From: JBCDBY01 sp039182715
GTDB taxonomy: Bacteria; Planctomycetota; PLA2
Reading direction: 5' to 3'
Assembly (NCBI GenBank): GCA_039182715.1
Contig: JBCDBY010000071.1
Coordinates: 1-16,287 of the forward strand
Length of the DNA: 16,287 bases
Position numbers and translations under genes: made by a program
Shown: in pieces, positions 14,058 through 16,287 of the stretch
Layout of the letters: the number at the start of each line of letters is the position of its first letter
How positions within the stretch are numbered: the first letter of the stretch is position 1
The notes under the pieces: model-generated
Database searches by the model: none
What the model saw: only the letters and a program-made list of their open reading frames with translations
Told to the model about the DNA's origin: nothing

Positions 14058-14435
14058 ATGATCATCGAGCGGTTGGAGGATCTGAACCTCCACGACTCCA
14101 CGTTGCTGGGCGTTGCCGGAGACTTCGAGCGCGGCGAGAAGGTTGTCGATCTGATCGTGGACTACGTGGAGTCCTACGAACCCTTCCTCTCGTCGCGGAA
14201 ACGAATTCGATTCCGAGACTGCGCCTGGGTCTGTTTCGGGGCCGCATTCGCCGCGACAACGCCTCAGCACATTCAGTGGGGCGAAACGCACGAGTCATCG
14301 TTCGAACTGACCCGCGTCCTCCAGCACTGGCCGGGCGCCCGGGAGCTGGGCCTGCGCCACCACGCCATCCTTCTCCACGACGCGACAAGCAAGCTGGAAG
14401 TGATCTGCCCCACCGTCGAACTCCTCGCCCCCTAG
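14058..14435 (+). CDS. Small orphan protein between two direct repeats
   Basis: A 125-residue protein from ATG 14058 (MIIERLEDLNLHDSTLLGV). The frame stays open back to 13962, but that part lies in repeat copy 1 and a pyrimidine tract and reads as low-complexity sequence, so the internal ATG is preferred; no strong ribosome binding site is seen. Features are an LHDS motif near the start, a hydrophobic/acidic strand pattern (VVDLIVDYVESYEPF), RIRFRDCAWVCF, and a C-terminal LRHHAILLHDATSKLEVIC segment. The LHDS...F.DC pattern recalls small immunity-like or DUF proteins of about 120-150 residues, but I cannot name a family. GC content looks lower than in neighbouring genes. Its final codons and stop (LLAP, TAG) lie inside a 7-nt-period C-rich tract. 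Flanking repeats in the same orientation make it resemble a cassette. Confidence 0.65.
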   Translation: MIIERLEDLNLHDSTLLGVAGDFERGEKVVDLIVDYVESYEPFLSSRKRIRFRDCAWVCFGAAFAATTPQHIQWGETHESSFELTRVLQHWPGARELGLRHHAILLHDATSKLEVICPTVELLAP

Positions 14436-14444
14436 CCCCCCCTT

Positions 14445-14541
14445 TGATGGAAGAGGTGCATCAAATGGCGCGCGTATCTGCCTACGAGAGGACGAGTTAC
14501 GACGGGCGACTGCGGAATTCGTTCCGCACTTATCCACAGCC
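14445..14541 (+). repeat. 97-bp direct repeat, copy 2 (hairpin plus DnaA-box sequence)
   Basis: Same orientation and length as copy 1. About 33 of 36 bases match in the left module. The right module differs by one base, giving GCGGAA-TTCG-TTCCGC (14512-14527) and TTATCCACA (14530-14538). In this copy the whole unit is an open frame starting MEEVHQMARVS and continuing LRNSFRTYPQP; in copy 1 the same frame is stopped by a TGA just before LRNSFRTYPQP. It lies between the stop of the orphan gene and the 3' end of moaA. Confidence 0.85.
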
Positions 14542-14560
14542 TTTGGCGGTCGGTTCCAAC

Positions 14561-14600
14561 CTCGGGCTCCTCGCTCCTGGCCCCTCGCCCCTAGCCCCCC
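14561..14600. repeat. Seven-nucleotide-period C-rich tract at the moaA 3' end
   Basis: Four consecutive heptamers fit YCCTNGC (TCCTCGC, TCCTGGC, CCCTCGC, CCCTAGC; 14568-14595). The TAG stop of moaA on the opposite strand lies within the last one (14591-14593). Similar tracts occur at 14005-14030 (CCCCGAG, CCCTCGG, CCCTCAG) and 14421-14442, always beside the 97-bp repeats. It looks like a degenerate simple repeat expanded by slippage. Confidence 0.6.
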
Positions 14601-15592
14601 AACTGATACATCTCGATCTTGCGCCCGCCCGCCGTCTCCTCGGTGCGAATCTCCGAGTAGCGGTCGGTGCGGCCCGTCCAGATCGATTCCAGTCGGTGGC
14701 GCAGGTCGGCGTCGGTCGCGCCGTCGCGCAGGAGCGCGCGCAGGTCGTGGCCGTCGGCGGCGAACAGGCAGGTGACGAGCTTGCCCTCGGGCGATAGGCG
14801 GGCGCGCGTGCAGCCGGTGCAGAATGGCTGCGTCACGGAGGTGATCATCCCGATCTCGCCCTGGCCGTCGCGGAACCGGTAGCGCTTGGCGACCTCGCCC
14901 CGATAGTTCGGATCGACCGGCTCGAGCGGCCAGCGCGCGTGGATCTGCTCGACGAGTTCCTTCGCCGGGACGACTTCATCGAGCTTCCAGCCGTTGAGCG
15001 TGCCGACGTCCATGTACTCGATGAAGCGCAGCACGTGCGGCGTGCCCCGAAAGTGCTCGACCATGCCGAGCACGGTGTGGTCGTTGACGCCGCGCTGGAC
15101 GACGGCGTTGATCTTGATCGGTCCCAGGCCCGCTTCCGCCGCGGCCTCGATGCCCTTGAGGACCGGCGCCGTGCCGTAGCGGCGCCCGCTCATGGACTTG
15201 AAGACCTCTTCGTCGAGCGAGTCGAGACTGACGGTCACGCGGTGCAGCCCCGACGCCTTGAGCTGCTCCGCGAAGCCGGCCAGCACGAAGCCGTTCGTGG
15301 TCAGGCTGATGTCCTCGATGCCGTCGATCGCCGCCAGCATCCGGATCAACTCGGGCAGCTCGGCGCGCAGAAGCGGCTCGCCGCCGGTGAGGCGGAGCTT
15401 TTTCACGCCCAGCGCGGCGCCAGCCCGCGCCACCCGCTCGATCTCCTCGAACGTGAGCAGATCGGTCCGCGGCAGGAACTTGTAGGCGTCGCCGTAGATT
15501 TCGGCCGGCATGCAGTAGCCGCACCGGAAGTTGCACCGGTCGGTCACGGAGATCCGCAGGTCGCGAATCGGGCGGCCGAGCTGATCCCGCAT
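14591..15592 (-). CDS. moaA: GTP 3',8-cyclase MoaA (molybdenum cofactor synthesis)
   Basis: A 333-residue radical SAM enzyme, the usual length. The N-terminal cluster motif is C20-x3-C24-x2-C27 (TDRCNFRCGYCMP), followed by LRLTGGEPLLR (66-76), SLTTNG (96-101) and VSLDSLDEEVF (121-131). The C-terminal MoaA-specific cluster is C258-x2-C261-x13-C275 (FCTGCTRARLSPEGKLVTCLF split as FCTGCTRARL and KLVTCLF). The protein ends in GG, the conserved tail needed for activity in the family. It converts GTP into 3',8-cyclo-GTP, the first step of molybdopterin synthesis. ATG 15592 begins right at the homology. No moaC, moaD, moaE or mog gene is in the window, so this gene is isolated from the rest of its pathway here. 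It diverges from the deaminase gene across a 59-bp gap. Confidence 0.96.
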   Translation of the reverse strand: MRDQLGRPIRDLRISVTDRCNFRCGYCMPAEIYGDAYKFLPRTDLLTFEEIERVARAGAALGVKKLRLTGGEPLLRAELPELIRMLAAIDGIEDISLTTNGFVLAGFAEQLKASGLHRVTVSLDSLDEEVFKSMSGRRYGTAPVLKGIEAAAEAGLGPIKINAVVQRGVNDHTVLGMVEHFRGTPHVLRFIEYMDVGTLNGWKLDEVVPAKELVEQIHARWPLEPVDPNYRGEVAKRYRFRDGQGEIGMITSVTQPFCTGCTRARLSPEGKLVTCLFAADGHDLRALLRDGATDADLRHRLESIWTGRTDRYSEIRTEETAGGRKIEMYQLGG

Positions 15593-15618
15593 GGACGCAG
15601 AATCGTATCAGGGCCGTG

Positions 15619-15650
15619 CCGAGGGTCCTCGGATCCCGCTACCATGCGGG
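15619..15650. promoter_or_regulatory. Palindromes in the moaA/deaminase intergenic gap
   Basis: CCGAGG-GT-CCTCGG (15619-15632) is a perfect 14-bp palindrome. It is followed by CCCGC-TACCAT-GCGGG (15635-15650), a hairpin that ends one base before the deaminase ATG at 15652 and so covers its ribosome-binding region. Either could be a regulator site or an RNA hairpin limiting translation; no protein is identified. Confidence 0.35.
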
Positions 15651-15651
15651 G

Positions 15652-16161
15652 ATGGACCGGCACGACAAGCAACACCGACGCGACGTCCACATGCTTCGCA
15701 TCTCCAAGATGTTCGCGGAGTTCTCGACCTGCCTCTCGCGCAAGGTCGGCTGCGTCATCGCGTCCGATGCCGGGCACATCATCTCGACGGGCTACAACGG
15801 CGCGCCGAAGAAGACGCGCCACGGCTGCGAGGCGGGCTGCTTCTGCCAGGACCCCGACCGCGTTTCGGGCACCTTCCAGGAGCGCCTGCGCTGCTCGCAT
15901 GCGGAGCTGAACGCGATCGCGCAGGCCGCCTATGAAGGCGTCTCAACGCGCGGCGCACGCATCTACTGCGTCACGTTCCCCTGCTCGTACTGCTGCAAGG
16001 CGATCATCCAGGCGGGCATTCGCAAGGTGATCTATGAAGAGGACTACAACGACGCGTTGTCGAAGCAGCTCTTCGAGGAGGCGGGCGTCGAACTGGTGCG
16101 CGTGACGCCGCAGCCGGAGCTGGAGCCGATCCCGCCGTTCAAGATGAACGACCGGAACTAG
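15652..16161 (+). CDS. Deoxycytidylate (dCMP) deaminase family protein
   Basis: A 169-residue zinc-dependent cytidine/dCMP deaminase. The zinc motifs are H83-A-E85 (CSHAELNAI) and P110-C111-x2-C114 (FPCSYCCKAI). GTGYNG-type substrate-loop sequence STGYNGAPKKTRHGCE (45-60) and the extra cysteines in EAGCFC (60-65) match ComEB/dCMP deaminases, which supply dUMP for thymidylate synthesis. Length is within the family's usual 140-190. ATG 15652 is used; the frame extends 12 codons upstream to 15616, but that part is not conserved-looking and runs through the divergent promoter gap. It stops at TAG 16159-16161, and no gene follows in the window. A riboflavin- or tRNA-type deaminase is less likely because the HAE...PCxxC spacing and the STGYNG motif favour dCMP. 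Confidence 0.92.
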   Translation: MDRHDKQHRRDVHMLRISKMFAEFSTCLSRKVGCVIASDAGHIISTGYNGAPKKTRHGCEAGCFCQDPDRVSGTFQERLRCSHAELNAIAQAAYEGVSTRGARIYCVTFPCSYCCKAIIQAGIRKVIYEEDYNDALSKQLFEEAGVELVRVTPQPELEPIPPFKMNDRN

Positions 16162-16177
16162 GGCCTGTCTGAGAAAA

Positions 16178-16248
16178 CGCCGTCGGCCCGAGACGGCGCG
16201 AGGCAAGCGTCGCGAGCGCCGCCGACGCCGCTGTATCCCTGTCGATAC
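16178..16248. repeat. Cluster of hairpins in the gene-free right end
   Basis: After the deaminase stop, 126 bp hold no gene. Three inverted repeats are visible: CGCCGTC/GACGGCG (16178-16184 with 16192-16198), GCGTCG/CGACGC (16207-16212 with 16223-16228) and GTATC/GATAC (16233-16237 with 16244-16248). The first could terminate the deaminase transcript, but no U-tract follows. The segment may be the edge of a repeated or mobile element continuing outside the window. Confidence 0.4.
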
Positions 16249-16287
16249 CGCAAGGAAGGCGGGGCGAAGCGACGCGCAGCCGCAGCC

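Noticed and set aside
13977..14527. Integron attC sites flanking a gene cassette
   Set aside because: The hairpin arms GCGGAAC/GTTCCGC do not match the RYYYAAC/GTTRRRY core, and no integrase is in the window.
13910..14541. Replication origin, because of two perfect DnaA boxes
   Set aside because: Only two boxes, each a fixed part of a repeated unit, with no AT-rich unwinding region and no dnaA, dnaN or gidA nearby.
15593..15651. Moco riboswitch upstream of moaA
   Set aside because: The gap is only 59 bp, too short for that aptamer, and holds just two simple palindromes.

Overview
High-GC (roughly two-thirds G+C) bacterial chromosome, densely packed with short gaps, GTG starts and 4-bp overlapping gene junctions. 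The gene set suggests a soil or environmental lineage such as Acidobacteriota or Myxococcota: an MgtE channel, a double-domain SagB-type oxidoreductase, a permease-CPBP protease fusion, a SAM-I riboswitch on a homoserine/trans-sulfuration operon, and a HEAT-repeat exported protein. The phylum is an inference; there is no rRNA or marker gene here. No phage, plasmid, CRISPR or toxin locus is visible. No tRNA or rRNA was recognised.

Layout. 1-1110 (-): 3'-truncated exported HEAT-repeat protein. 1146-4235 (+): probable three-gene operon of a lipoprotein, a pterin-4a-carbinolamine dehydratase and a tandem nitroreductase (SagB/ThcOx) protein. 4239-5588 (-): MgtE magnesium channel. 5702-6796 (+): nadA, with an extended -10 promoter and a 17-bp palindromic operator candidate in front. 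6797-6977: gap filled by a nested inverted-repeat structure. 6978-9231 (-): hom-metB operon, preceded by a readable promoter, SAM-I riboswitch and intrinsic terminator (9288-9492). 9489-12520 (-): two-gene ABC exporter whose permease carries a C-terminal CPBP intramembrane protease. 12533-13354 (+): homocysteine S-methyltransferase. 13238-13858 (-): hypothetical membrane-anchored protein overlapping its 3' end. 13910-14600: two imperfect 97-bp direct repeats, each with a hairpin and a perfect DnaA-box sequence, around a small orphan gene, with 7-nt-period pyrimidine tracts. 14591-15592 (-): moaA. 15652-16161 (+): dCMP deaminase-like protein. 16162-16287: gene-free tail with several hairpins.

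How it fits together. Most genes are housekeeping: methionine/SAM supply (hom, metB, homocysteine methyltransferase, governed at least in part by SAM sensing), NAD synthesis (nadA), molybdopterin (moaA), pterin recycling, pyrimidine deoxynucleotides and Mg2+ entry. The three methionine-pathway enzymes are all shorter than their families usually are, losing surface loops but keeping catalytic residues. The least explained parts are non-coding: the nested inverted repeat after nadA and the bipartite repeats beside moaA. I found no gene cluster that I would call a new biological system.
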